Shown: positions 12,059-23,202 of the stretch, piece after piece
Position numbering within the stretch: position 1 is the stretch's first letter
Layout of the letters: every line of letters starts with the position of its first letter
DNA from: Saturnia japonica
Taxonomy: Eukaryota; Arthropoda; Insecta; Lepidoptera; Saturniidae
Assembly: GCA_033032175.1 (NCBI GenBank)
Contig: CM065312.1
Span: forward strand, 7,254,001 to 7,318,000
DNA: 64,000 nt
Direction of reading: 5' to 3'
Position numbers and translations under genes: made by a program
The notes under the pieces: model-generated
What the model saw: only the letters and a program-made list of their open reading frames with translations
Database searches by the model: none
What the model was told of the DNA's origin: nothing

Positions 12059-13253
12059 GGTCGGGAAAAAGGTGTTTTTGCATAACGTAGGTATAAGCTT
12101 GTTATAAAATTTCTTTGGTTGTACTACATATTTGTATCTGGCTGGTTTTGGTAATATTAAAAAGGTTACATAAAAAAAAAAGTTGTTTCCCGATATTTTT
12201 CATTTGTTCTTTTTTCTGTAAAAATGAGTGAATCTAATGAAGAAATTCGATACATTTTAAAATATTATTTAAAAAAAAAATACAACTCATTCAGCGAATA
12301 AAATTTGTGATGTTTATGGACTAATGCAGTGTCAGTAAGAGTAGCCCAAAGTTGGTTCAAACGTTTTCAGTCCGGAAATTTTGATGTTACAAATGCACCT
12401 CGCTCTCGTCGCCCTATTACGAATAAAATGGACGCCATTTTTGAAAAAGTGGAGCAAGAGTAACTGAAGAACTGTAAATTTTCACAAAAAAGTGTTAACC
12501 CATTACAAGAAAGCTGGCTATACCAAAAAGCTCGATATTTGGGTGCCACGCGAGCTCACTGAAACTCACGCATTTGCGATTCATTATTGAGACGTAATGA
12601 AACGGAGCCGTTTTTGAAGAGATTTATAACTGGCGATGAAAAGTGGATCACGTACGACAAGAACGTGCGAAAAAGGTCGGCCAGGCTTCACAGACTGTGG
12701 CTAAACCTGGGCTAACTCGAAATAAGACGATGCTGTGTGTATGGTGGGACTGGAAGGGCATTGTTGATTGTGAGTTTTTACCGCTCGGCAAAACCATCGA
12801 TTCGGATCTCTACTGCCAACAACTGATGAGATTAAAGGAAACAGTTGAGAGAAAGCGTCTTGAATTGATCAACAGGAAGGGTGTGGTCTTTCATCACGAT
12901 AATGCTAAACTACACACATTTTTAGCTACTCAGCAAGCAGTCAGGGAGGTGTTAGTGCATCCACCATATAGCCCTGACCTTGCACCTTCAGATTTCCACC
13001 TGTTTCGGTCTCTTCAGAATTCTTTAAGTTCTGTAAGGTTGACATCAAGAGCGGACTGCCAAAACTATTTGTCGCGTTTTTTTGATCAGAAGTCCCAAAG
13101 TTTCTACAGCAACGGGATCATGTCTCTACCTACAAAATTGCAGAAAGTCATGGAAGAAAACGGCACATATATACTGTAAATAAATGTAAATAAACTTTGA
13201 AAAAAATGTCTTGACTTTTCATATAAAAATGCGCAGAAACTTTTTCCCCGGCC
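12059..13253 (+). mobile_element. Decayed mariner transposon (DD34D group)
   Basis: The element is 1195 bp, flanked by TA on both sides (12057-12058 and 13254-13255). The ends are imperfect inverted repeats of about 28 bp: the left begins 'ggtcgggaaaaaggtg' and the right, read inward on the minus strand, begins 'ggccggggaaaaagtttc'. The transposase inside is broken. Size and TA target fit mariner. Confidence 0.85.
12224..13179 (+). pseudogene. mariner transposase pseudogene
   Basis: This would cut and paste the surrounding element in the nucleus. It starts at ATG 12224 (MSESNEEIRYIL...), giving part of the N-terminal helix-turn-helix, but a stop follows at 12299-12301. Pieces of the second DNA-binding region ('SWFKRFQSGNFD', about 12350) and the first catalytic block ('ITGDEKWITYD', about 12625-12660) lie in other frames. 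From about 12675 a continuous frame runs to the stop at 13177-13179, with 'HHDNAKLHT' and 'PPYSPDLAPSDFHLF'. The spacing between the second and third aspartates is 30 residues instead of 34, because four residues before 'VLVHPPYSPD' appear lost. With frameshifts, stops and this deletion it cannot make an active enzyme. It belongs to a different mariner family from the copies at 53759 and 59849, judging by ends and protein. Confidence 0.85.
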
Positions 13254-13255
13254 TA

Positions 13256-13865
13256 ATTGCCCAGTAATGTAATGCCAAAAACATAGAAAAAAAAGTTATA
13301 AACAAATTGTTGTTCCTAACTTAATTTTGTGAATATTTTAGGGAAAGAAAATATATTACATAAAAGTGATTTAATTATAATCTACTTAAAAATAATAATT
13401 GTCAAGTCTACAGAGCACCAATAATGTATTTTAAAAAATATGTGCTGTTCCGATTTCAAGATAGTCCTTTAACAATAAATACTAGTACAGCAGAATCGTA
13501 TATTGATCTTTCATTAACAAAAACAAACACCACATAAAAATTCAACATGTAAAATAAATTATTGTAAACGAATTATATTTTACTATTTTGTTAATAACAA
13601 TACGCTAGGTAGTTTATAAATGCAAATTCAAGTTTTGGTCGCATTTCGTATTAGTGCTCATGGGAAGACATTCGAGACAGACATTGCCAGGAGAATTCAC
13701 GGTCCATTATCGGTTCATAGAGATAGGGTAACTGTTCCCGTAGTGGGCACTTACAGTACCGACATTGTGTGAATAGTGAATACTACAAGCTTTAGATACT
13801 GCATAAATGCTGTTACTGTCTATCGAATTTGACATTTTGTACAACTTTAAATTTAACGCGCGTCG
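13256..13865. other. Unassigned AT-rich DNA
   Basis: No gene or known repeat is recognised. The minus-strand frame at 13707-13943 overlaps the start of the following family A repeat and shows no family resemblance. Confidence 0.45.
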
Positions 13866-14030
13866 CGTTCTGGGATCCGCCGGTGTATATCTAGTAATCA
13901 AGGTAGGGATCTTTACTTGGACTGGGTCACAATAGCTATGCACACGGGGAGAAACATGTCACAGTGGTTCTTATTTGTTTTGTCGCGTTTTAGGATCAGC
14001 CACTATCTATATCCATATATCGACCGGCGC
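13866..14030 (+). repeat. Family A repeat, copy 1
   Basis: It has the family landmarks: 'gcgttctgggatccgccggt', then 'tatatctagtaatcaagg', and a second 'gtcgcgttttaggatcagcc' block about 110 bases later. The repeated word 'cgttt.gggatcagcc' followed by 'tatatccag' is characteristic of all copies in this window. It is non-coding. Confidence 0.55.
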
Positions 14031-14032
14031 TG

Positions 14033-14722
14033 CGGTTCTGCTGGATTTGCAGTACGCAAGATTCGCCAGTTTAACAGATGTTGCCACCGCTAGGTTAGTC
14101 TACTTCGCATACTTTCATAGCTTAATGTCTTACGGTATTTTGCTGTATGGTTCAACAGCTGAGGTAGATACCATATTTATATTATAAAAGCGGGCAGTTC
14201 GAGCAAATTACAATATGAGACCCCGTGAATCACTAAAGAACAAGTTCCAGGAATTTAGTATTTTAACTTTGCCCTCCCAATACATCCTTGATAACTTAAT
14301 GTATGTTCGTAAAAACTTAGACAAGCTGGATTTTGTCAAAGATCAGCACAATGTAAATACTAGAAATATAGATAAATTAGTCGTACCGTGTTTTATACTT
14401 AGTAAGACTAATAGAAGTTTTTTTAGGTAGTATTGTTAGGTTCTATAACAAGATCCCGAAGCACATTACTGATTTGTCGGACAACAAGTTCAAATACCAT
14501 GTCAAGCAGGTTTTACTCTCAAAAGCTTATTTTAGGGTGGATCATTATGTTAATGATAGTGACGTCTGGAAGTGGCTCCCTCTCTGTGCATCCACAATTA
14601 TTTTTTTATATCAAGACTTTTGTATAGTGTGAAAAAAAGATAAACCCGATCGAATTTCTTACCGGTTTTTCTCGATGTCTGTGATATTTTCCGAACAGGC
14701 AGTAGTGTTTCTTGTAAGATAT
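14033..14722 (+). pseudogene. Jockey/CR1-group LINE, 3' fragment
   Basis: Sequence and protein match the C-terminal part of the LINE at 52885-55810. Pieces include 'TARLVYFAYFHSLMSYGILL' (about 14087-14146), 'SLKNKFQEFSILTLPSQYIL' (about 14227-14286), then a tail with 'DLSDNKFKYHVKQVLL' and 'YYRVDHYVNDSDVW'. At least two frame changes and stops break it. The reverse transcriptase core is absent, so the copy is 5'-truncated. Past the coding end the 3' UTR has 'aacccgatcgaatttctt', a 'tctcgatg' word and 'ggcagtagtgtt', which also recur at 39095 and 55625. It preserves the sequence missing at the mariner insertion point in the 52885 copy. Confidence 0.75.
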
Positions 14723-17503
14723 TATAACAACATTTAAAAATCCACATGTTAATTAAGTTCTTTTGTTATAAACCTAAGCAATCTGCTAAATAGCATACGA
14801 GATGGCGGTGATAGGAAGTTGGTTAGGGCACTTATTTCCAACTGCATCGTAATCACGACACATGCAGACGATTAGCAATGGAATAGTCCGTTATACTAAA
14901 TTAGTGTTTTACAATAATATGGTCCAAATTGTTATTTTTATATGAAAATAAAATCTTGTAGAAGCATAATCTCGGAATCTATGACCTTTCCTCAATCTAC
15001 TGAAATAAAAATGAAATTTTTAATAATGAATTAATAGCTCGGGTTACTTTTTTATGGCAAAAATAATTGGAAAAATTTCCTAAAAAGTTTTCAAATTCTA
15101 AAAAACCTGGACGTCCTCTATTCTACCGAATTTTTGTAAGGATATAAATTCGTGATTCAAAGAATAGATATGTGTATTTTTTTTTGTTTATGATCATGGA
15201 AGAGTTATCCGTGAAAAAAAACGTAATAAGTGGCACCGTGGTCGATTTAGGGACTACGAGGAAGGGCAGAACAACGTTTGTCGAACCAGTTAGTTTTTAA
15301 TATAATATACTCTTGGTATAGAATATTTTTAATCGGTTATTATAATAGTTCCTTTAGTATTTTAAAGGCAGCGTTTTTGAAGAAAAATATTTTATTTTGT
15401 ATCATCGGTATATGAACTGTAATTATGCAGGTGTGTATTTGTTGTAAAGTTAGGTAAAATCGATAATTAATTAATTATGGTCGTAGGCACCGCCGCGCCC
15501 GGGTTACGTCGCAGCACCTACCCGTAACTAGCGAGTAACACTCGATTTCCCATGAGATCCACGTTCTGTATTGTCATAGATTAAGGAAATTGCAGTATAA
15601 CAATTATTTTGCTTCTTTTTAAACATATTTATTTTAATAATAGAATATAAACCCATAGTACAATAAAAATATTTCATTAAATTAAAATAGCAGGATAATT
15701 TAAAATATGACTTTTGTATAGTATTGATTTGAAAGATTAGATAAAAAAAATGCTACTGATTAATAATTTTATTAAAAATAATTTATCAGGGGATTATGGA
15801 ACTCCATAACTGTAACCGCAATTATCAGATATCCGAAATAAAAATATATGAAACCGTAAACGTATTGCAAATATTTTCGTATGGGGAATTGAATGAGAAT
15901 ACCAAAAATGGCTTAAATAATAATTATCTAGTATTAAGTTAATGTTACTACAAATAATGTTATATCTATGACAGATATTCTTCTAGCTGTCGGATATTTG
16001 AAGTAATTTCATATGATTCGTATTAATAACCAAAACCGATAAAATTTTCTTAGGATATCAAAATCTATAATCTCATATCATTAACCTCTCTAAAAATATA
16101 CTCAAATGGGACGTGGTTTTAACTCAAAAAGAATGAAGGCTAATAAATTCAATTTATTGAAATATTGTTTGTGTTTCGTGTGTTCATTACATTGAATAAC
16201 TGGACAAAGTTAAACCAACAATAGCAGTGCTAGTGTTAAGCAGAAACTTTTGTTATTTAATCTTTGATCTTTCTGGCTGTAGCGCACACGCCATGTTATT
16301 TCACCCATTAAGGCACCTGTCATATGAGTTTGCACTAAGTAAATAAGGACGTGCCACCGATGGCGACGTTTACCTCGTTATTGCCTTACTATTGGTGACA
16401 ATATTGGCTTGTATTGTTTGTACGAAAAATTAAAGGGATTTTATTGTTATCACCTAGAGGTACATCAACACATAATTTGTTACCTAGTTGTTATTGACTT
16501 ATTTTAGTACCCAATGTTATTAATTGCTTCATTACAAGTTATTGAATCGTGAACGTCTCTTAGTCTATAAATAATTATATTAAAATACGAGAAATAAATA
16601 CTAGAGAACTTAATTTAAAAGACAAAGACGCAAGAAAATAATTATAATTACACAATTTAATTGAACTGTGTGTGTTTACGTGCAAATTAGATTATTTTCA
16701 TATTATATTAACATTTCATATGTATACATACATTTACACAGGTTAATCTTGTAGACAGACATTTTTTTGAAAAATTCGCTTATTTATAAAGATATTTATT
16801 ATACATGCATAATATTTATTTGAGTTAAACACTAAGACATATATAATATTGTAATAATGATTTTTTTTTTTTTATTGGGTCCGAAGTGCCAATTGACTGT
16901 TCTATAATCCATGTGATCAGTCTGCAGGACTTACCACAATTGCGCCCAGAGGCTTACTTATATTATAATGCTGTCGGTGGGTAAATAAAACAATTAATTA
17001 TTTCATGACTTTTTAAAACATCAGAATCTCTATGTATATAATATTCAATTTCTTAAATTTATTAAATCGTATGTATAAATTATTAGCATAAAAGCCTTTG
17101 TCGACAATTTCACTTCAGGCTAAGTTAATCCATATGTAGGTATTTAAGACCTACAAAGATTAAAAGCAATGAGCGCGTGTTTTATTTGTTAAAATATTCA
17201 GAAGTTAAAACAACTCTGAGTCGTATTCGAATGTCCTCAATAAATCTTTATATCAAACATCATTTCAATAAAACACATTCGTTCAGTTACATTCGCATAA
17301 ACAGCGAAAATAAAAACAATAACGTGGACCCGTCACGTCCCGGCGGGAACATTTTCGCCCCAATAATACTTTTTATCATATTTATTTACTGATAAATGGT
17401 AACGGATATTCAAGTGCATTTTTATGTTGTTTCTAACTTTGTTGTTTTGTATTGAATTAAAAATTGTTCAACAGGAGAATTCAGTGGGATGAGATATATA
17501 GCA
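14723..17503. other. Unassigned AT-rich DNA
   Basis: This is a long stretch without a recognisable gene or strong repeat. A short GC-rich patch at 15485-15550 ('ggcaccgccgcgcccggg') and a poly-T run at 16860-16874 are the only distinct features. The 17177-17392 frame is not supported as a gene. Confidence 0.5.
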
Positions 17504-17822
17504 ATGATGGCTCAGTCGGTAGCGTGTACGCACATCGCATCGATCGACGTGAGTTCGAATCCCTGCAATAATCCTGAGCTTTATATGATGGAAAACATCG
17601 TTATGAAACCATAGCATTTTGGTAGTGCAATTTATAAAAGCTCATCCGTTTAGCTACTACCCTCAATTTGATAATCCATCGCCAAACACCTATAGGTCTG
17701 TTCCGGCAGCTGCACTTGAGAGCCTGTCCTCACACTAGGCTTAGCGTGATACTACTATCTTGGGCCACATCGTCACTTAAAATCAGGTGAAATTGTGGCC
17801 AAAACGCTGAAACCTATAACGA
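17504..17822 (+). repeat. Family B tRNA-headed SINE, copy 2 (near full length)
   Basis: This is the best-preserved copy, about 319 bp. The A-box-like 'tggctcagtcggtagcgtg' sits at 17509-17527 and the B-box 'gagttcgaatccctgc' at about 17551-17566. The body carries 'aaacatcgttatgaaacc' and 'agctactaccctcaa'. The tail is the hairpin-forming 'ggccacatcgtcacttaa' ... 'ggtgaaattgtggcc', ending 'aacctataac'. Polymerase III transcription is inferred from the boxes. Confidence 0.8.
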
Positions 17823-18829
17823 ATTTAAAAAAGCTAGTAACACAAATAAAATGTTTCAAAAACTGTAAGTCGACTAGATTTTGTTTTCGATCTGAAAATA
17901 ACCTAATGTTACCTTTACGGCTAACGGAGACATTATAGACTTTGACAGCTTCATCGGCCTTGGTGCCTATTATGTAAAAATAAAAATACTTAACTAATTA
18001 AAGTAAAAAAGTTTTAGTAAACCTGACTTGCTTTTTCTATCGCTTGGTATATTTAAGATTGTACTTATATTTTTTAACATACTTACCACAATATACGATA
18101 GCAATAAAAAAAATCAGAGGCCTCCACTTTTTTGTATATAGCATACGTCATGTCAATTTTGTTCATATAACACTTTTTTGTATATATCATACGTCATGTT
18201 CATTTTAAAATGTAACCGATGTCACCCGGTTCATTATAAGGAATTGATTGACACCTCATTACATATATATAACATACGTAAATACAAGCATACATGGACT
18301 GCTAGAAAATTAACCATTCCTTTAGGCTTTCCGTAGTCGGGTAAAAACCCAGAACAAAAGAATTCTTTTGGTCTAAGGATAAATATAAAACATCTACGAT
18401 TTCGAACAAAAGCATCATGTACGTATTTAAGATGGATGCATTATTTGTAAACTTATCAATATAACCAAAGGAATCAAATTCTGTTTATACAAAAACGGGT
18501 GCCTTTGAGTGCGTAGCACTACTCTTGAAGATCCCCAGTGGCATTAGCAGATAACACATATCGCATTCGTATCGGGTAAAAGCATGGGGATTCAGATTTA
18601 CATCGTGGTAGTTCGCTACTCGAATATCAAAGGGGTTTTTCGCTGTACACGACCTATTTTCCATATGATGTTTGTATGTGACGAGAAAGTAAATAAATCA
18701 TGAATTCTACTATTTTTATATCGTTTTTACAGACTATATCAATTGTCTTGAGATTAAAGTTCGCTTTAATACCACGACGAAATATCTATACAATTAATAA
18801 AATTGAAGTGTCTGTTTTAACTAAATGCA
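17823..18829. other. Unassigned DNA with a short tandem duplication
   Basis: No gene is seen. Apart from the 46 bp tandem duplication at 18125-18215, the stretch at 18470-18660 is less AT-rich but matches nothing I recognise. A 'gtagtcgggtaaaaaccc' word near 18334 resembles one at 57062. Confidence 0.45.
18125..18215. repeat. 46 bp unit repeated twice
   Basis: 'cacttttttgtatata' followed by 'catacgtcatgt' occurs at 18125 and again at 18171, a 46-base period. The second unit diverges after about 40 bases. Confidence 0.75.
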
Positions 18830-19285
18830 TATCAAAGTAACGATAAATAAAAATAAAAAAAATTTTTTTTGTCCGTCTGTCTGTTTTTTCCAGATAATCT
18901 CTGAAACGGTTGGGCTTATTTTGACGGGACTTTCACTGATAGATAGCTGATTATATAGAGAGTAACTTAGGCTACTTTTATTTTAGAAAAAAAATGAGGG
19001 TTCCACACAAATAAAAAAAACTGATCACACAAATAAAAAAAACTGGTGATTCGGGCGTTTAAATGGCTTACGCTGAGTAAACTATAAGATATATAGCAAA
19101 CTAATGTACTACATAATTGTAGGCATTAAAAAGAAATATAAAAAATACCAGGAAAGTATATATCTATCTTCTAAGAATCACCCACAATAAGCATTTTTGT
19201 CTTTAAAATAGATAGTCGGGAGCGGGGGAGCAAGATTCGCGCGGCTATTCTGTAGTCCACGTGAGCTAAGCCAAGGGCACAGGTA
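18830..19285 (-). repeat. Family C repeat, copy 3
   Basis: This is an inverted copy. Read on the minus strand it starts near 'gtgcccttggcttagctcac', has 'aaaatgcttattgtgggtga' and a 'gtttactcagcgtaagccat' block, then a 'gaaagtcccgtcaaaataag' block and 'agacagacggac' near its end. A 19-base word ('acacaaataaaaaaaactg') is repeated at about 19009 and 19026. Confidence 0.7.
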
Positions 19286-19483
19286 GTCTCTAATATTTTT
19301 ATGGCAGTGGTTTTTTTTACTTTTTTACATTAGCACGGCTAAGTGTGCCTGATTGTAGCCAATCCAAAAAGAACAGCGATTGCCAAGCGACAATCCATCG
19401 CCGGTCCTCTCTATCATGCGGCCTGCAACCATCTGTAGCTCGATTTACACTGACTGACCCCAAAACAGAAACTGAACAAACAT
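19286..19483. other. Unassigned segment between two repeats
   Basis: About 200 bases, somewhat GC-richer than average, lie between family C and family B copies. The minus-strand frame at 19317-19511 spans it and part of the SINE, and is not a credible gene. Confidence 0.4.
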
Positions 19484-19770
19484 TGCGTCGATCGACGTGA
19501 GTTCGAATCAATGAGCCTGACCTTTCGGTGAAGGGTAATAACTACATGATGAAATCCTAGCATGTACATAGGGCATTTAGTAATACCCGCTTGGCTAGCT
19601 ACTACCCTGAAGATTATAAAATGTCACCCGTACGAATTTGTTGACACCTCATTCATCAAAATAGGATGAGTATGTAGTGGTTACCTATATGTGTTTTATG
19701 CACCCATTTTGAGCCACATCGTCACTTAACATCAGGTGCGATTCTGGCCAAACGCTAAACCTATAAAGAT
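19484..19770 (+). repeat. Family B SINE, copy 3 (A-box region lost)
   Basis: The copy begins just before the B-box ('cgtgagttcgaat') and lacks the A-box head. The body ('acctttcggtgaagg', 'ggctagctactaccctgaag') and the tail hairpin ('gccacatcgtcacttaacat', 'caggtgcgattctggcc') are kept. A central block at about 19620-19710 is unlike the other copies. Confidence 0.7.
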
Positions 19771-20944
19771 TTTTTAAAGTACGACTAACGAAATTAGTCA
19801 CTTTGTCAATGTATTTCCATTTGCATGGTGTTTGCGACCCAAACGGGCACAATTGTCATGTAAAATGATTTTATTTTCAATAAATGAAAATTATTTTACT
19901 TCCGTACTTTAAGATATAACGCACTAACGAAATATAATAACATATTAGTAATAGACATAGCAATACAAGAAAAATAATCAATTCTATTTACTTCTCAGTT
20001 CTACTCCATGAAACATAACGTGTTTTATCATTCAGCAGCACCGTGTCTTCTCTAGTAATTTCTTAATAATTAGAACATACAAAAATTTGTTTCGTTCTAC
20101 GGATTAAGACAAACAAGCTTAATCCCTAGAGTACTATCGGAACACTTTGGATTAAGGCGGCTTCTAATATATCTTTTGGTAATTGGATGGGATGCACGTA
20201 ATAAAATTGTAATTAAAAATTAACAATTTTATACCGGTCGATTCACTCAGAGGGTGCATACTAAGCAGGTAGATACGACGAGCATTTGTTTTGTAACTAT
20301 AATAAACTATTTGAATTTATAACGTTCTCCATGTTTTTATTGGGTTAAGTAATGGAATTAAAAAATTTGGTAACACCTCTTGGTTAGTTGAAAATTTAAA
20401 AAAAAATCCGGAATATAAACATCCGTCATTCCTTCATTCCAATATTCTGGCAAGCCAACCTCCAAGCTCGTTATGCTGTCAAAGCCTCTAACGGCTTCAG
20501 GTCCCTTAAGGTTAGGCCCTTACAGCTATAAAAGTAAAAGTATAGAAGTAAAATCAGGCTAAGATATGCTACGGCCAATAGTTATTTACAATCTGTGTCA
20601 AACAAAAGTGTTGCAATTTGATGATTGAATTTGATGGAATCCAGAAAAAGGGTGCTACGACTGAGGTATAAGTTGGGATACTCCACGTACCACGTCCATA
20701 TTTTTCTTTAAATCAAAACGCAGCAGAAAAATGATACCTACAATTTCTTTGGTCTGTGTCTACAATATACATTTGCGTACATATATATTCTTTAGTAGTA
20801 AGCACTTTGAGTTTCATGCCAGTTCTTCTCGAAGACTGAGATGATCTTCGCCGGTAGTAGTGTTGCAACATTCATATTTAGGACTTAAAATGAACAAAGT
20901 ATTTTTGATTTTTATGATGAGTAAAAAGTGACTACCTATCTAGT
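19771..20944. other. Unassigned AT-rich DNA
   Basis: No gene is found. A fragment at about 20818-20870 ('gccagttcttctcgaagact', 'gccggtagtagtgtt') is the 3' UTR of the Jockey/CR1 LINE family seen at 14033 and 55311. The remainder is unrecognised. Confidence 0.45.
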
Positions 20945-21303
20945 TTACCTATCTATATATTAATACGTGAAGCAAAAGCTTTCGGTACCTTTTTAAGCGT
21001 ATTGCGTGCAAGGAAGACTGTGAGATTTGGAATGGCTAAAGTTTATATGGAGAAGGAGTGCAGAAATCTAAAATCTATCTATAATATCTGTTACTAATTT
21101 ATTAAATTAATACTGCGAATCCTGAACTGACCAGTGCCATTGAACTTAGACCCCCCAAAATATTGACATTGTCACTCAACAAAAAGTGACAGCAAGTGAT
21201 GTAGATAATACTCATTTTTTATGAATACTGTAAATGACAAACAGAAAATAGTTTATGATCAAAAAGTCGACCTTAAATTTCGACCTTAGTGCGATCGCTA
21301 GTA
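20945..21303 (-). repeat. Family G repeat, inverted copy
   Basis: This is the inverted counterpart of 4347-4705, with the same order of landmarks ('cacgt' end, 'gtttatatggagaaggagtg', 'agacccccc', 'gcgatcgctagt' end). It lacks the adjoining family H sequence that follows the other copy, so G and H are separate units. Confidence 0.65.
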
Positions 21304-21711
21304 TTAGTAAATAATCGAGTAGGTAAGTATATATCGAATATCGATGTCAGCAAATCTGTCTAAAAATACTACGGCAAAGGCCGATTAACAAATGTATAAC
21401 CTGGCAGAACCACAAATGTGCAAATTTCAAGCAACACAGACACTTTTTTAATCGCGAACCAATCAGCTGCTCCGCGAAGTCCTATGTGTTTTCATGTAAA
21501 CTATTAATTACGTAATTTAAACTCATGTCGATCGACGCGGAGTCCGTACACGCTTTCTTATAATATCTTACGTATGTTTTGTATAATTTTATTTTGGTCG
21601 ATAAAACACGACAAATGTTTCCGACCGATTGTGACTAACACCCGCAATAGTTGTACGCTTAGACAGTTCCGTTTCAAGAATAACCCATCACAGTAACTAT
21701 TTTTTTATATG
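21304..21711. other. Unassigned DNA
   Basis: Mixed sequence with no recognisable frame or repeat copy. Confidence 0.4.
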
Positions 21712-21780
21712 TAGCGTTTCGGGATCAGCCATTACATATATCCAGTTTACTGATCACTCGGCGGGCATCGTTGCTTATTG
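21712..21780 (+). repeat. Family A repeat, short fragment
   Basis: It contains 'gtagcgtttcgggatcagcc' followed by 'tatatccag', the diagnostic core of family A. Only about 70 bases are retained. Confidence 0.5.
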
Positions 21781-22535
21781 CTGTTATAAAAAAATTGTTT
21801 CACCGCAAAAAAGGCGCGGTTTTGTTGGTAATGAATATTCGTCGCGGTCTAACGTTTAGTCACATATAATTGCTGTTACGTAATTACAACCCTTCATTAC
21901 CTAACGGACACGACAGTTTTAATTTACTAAATTCGCTAATTAAACTCACTTGCCCCACATCCATTAGCGGTCGCACGGGCGCTCGGGCGCTCGGGCACTC
22001 GGGGCTATCATAAGCCTTAAAATACATTATAATAAGTTATTACAACATAATTTATTATTCTGTCATTACCGTGACCCGATCGCGTGTCCTCCCGTCATAA
22101 GTAAAACCCGCCAATGTTAATTTCATTGGACATGGTGACAAAAATTCTGTTTACATTAGGTACCCTCGTAAGTTAAAATGACTCCGCGGGATCTCCGCTT
22201 TAAGTAATAAGCCGAGGTAATGATAAGCAACATAATGAAGTGGATTTAATTAAGTAATATTTGTTTTGTCAGTTTTTGAAGTGGTTCCCGCTGGTGTCTT
22301 TTTATGCGTTAATGGGAACTTTGATGAGTGATTTAGAAATTTTTGTACTTTCGGTATGATATAGTTGATGATATTTTGTTTGATATTGATATTTTTACAT
22401 CTTCACAAATTCATCTAAAAGTATAATATTAGTGTTAGTTTTTGTTTGTTTACAGTAATAGTTTTATTTTACCTACAGGCTTGTATTTTGTAATTGGTAT
22501 TTTATTTATACTTTATACTTGGGAGTCTTCAAGCG
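21781..22535. other. Possible conserved non-coding block with a small GC-rich minisatellite
   Basis: No frame of interest is present. The sequence is unlike the surrounding repeats: 'taatta' homeodomain-type cores alternate with CpG-rich words, and at 21976-22003 a 'cgggcgct' unit is repeated about three times. This texture fits a regulatory region, but nothing in the sequence proves it. Confidence 0.3.
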
Positions 22536-22625
22536 AAGAGTGAATAGGCATTTAGTAGTTAAGCGTTATACATCGTCGGCCTCATCTTTACTTACCATCA
22601 GGTAAGATCGAGGCCAAGCATTAAA
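22536..22625 (+). repeat. SINE tail fragment
   Basis: The word 'ggcctcatctttacttacca', followed by 'tcaggtaagatcgaggcc', forms the same kind of imperfect hairpin as the family B tail. Sequence before it does not match family B well, so this may be a related family. Confidence 0.45.
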
Positions 22626-22686
22626 AATGCATGTATTGCATTAAAAAAAACATTTAAGTATATTATAGTTCCATATACACACCACT

Positions 22687-22691
22687 TTGTG
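22687..22691. repeat. Target-site duplication, left copy
   Basis: TTGTG directly precedes the LTR here and directly follows the other LTR at 29209-29213. Five bases fits BEL/Pao integration. Confidence 0.9.
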
Positions 22692-23020
22692 TGTAGCATC
22701 CGCACCGAACCGAAATAGCGGTGGCTTAGCTACACTGGGTAATTTCGATACGGTAAAAAACGATGTTCAAAAACTAGATAGCACTGGAACAAATACAATG
22801 CTCTCACGTACCTTGGACTGCTCCAACACTTACGATGATATCCACCGACACGATTCAGGTCACCATACGAATTCAGATTCGGTTTTGCACAGCGATTCTT
22901 GTTGCGTGCCTCGCGATAAGAGCTCCAATATTCGACGAGTACATAAAGCATTACAGCTGTCAGCTGCGTTTGCCAGTCCCATCGAGTATTGATAATAAGG
23001 TTTTATATGAGTACGAAACA
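22692..23020 (-). repeat. BEL/Pao 3' LTR
   Basis: 329 bp, bounded by TG...CA in both orientations. It differs from the other LTR at three places (around 22924, 22952 and 23002). Frames inside the LTR at 22687-22992 and 22835-23062 are not genes. Confidence 0.95.
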
Positions 23021-23031
23021 TCCCGCCCACC
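23021..23031 (-). other. Polypurine tract
   Basis: On the element strand, 'ggtgggcggga' lies immediately before the 3' LTR. This is the expected place for the primer of plus-strand DNA synthesis. It is purine-rich with one T and one C. Confidence 0.7.
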
Positions 23032-23202
23032 AAAATGCCTATGGTATTTTCTGGTCAAATGATCAATTGGGGAACAAGGATCGGTAGATACGATAAGAAC
23101 GGTAAAAACACTACGATATATTAAAATAGATATACGATAAAAGAATATATAAAATATAGATACATATAAATACATAGATATAATAAATTAAAGCGATTTA
23201 AG

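Noticed and set aside
17504..17580. tRNA-like sequence with A- and B-box words
   Set aside because: It lacks a cloverleaf with anticodon arm and acceptor stem, and occurs as part of a dispersed ~319 bp SINE in several copies.
22730..22951. Paired 73-75 codon frames inside both LTRs (also 28918-29250)
   Set aside because: They duplicate because the LTRs are duplicated. No LTR-encoded protein is expected in BEL/Pao.
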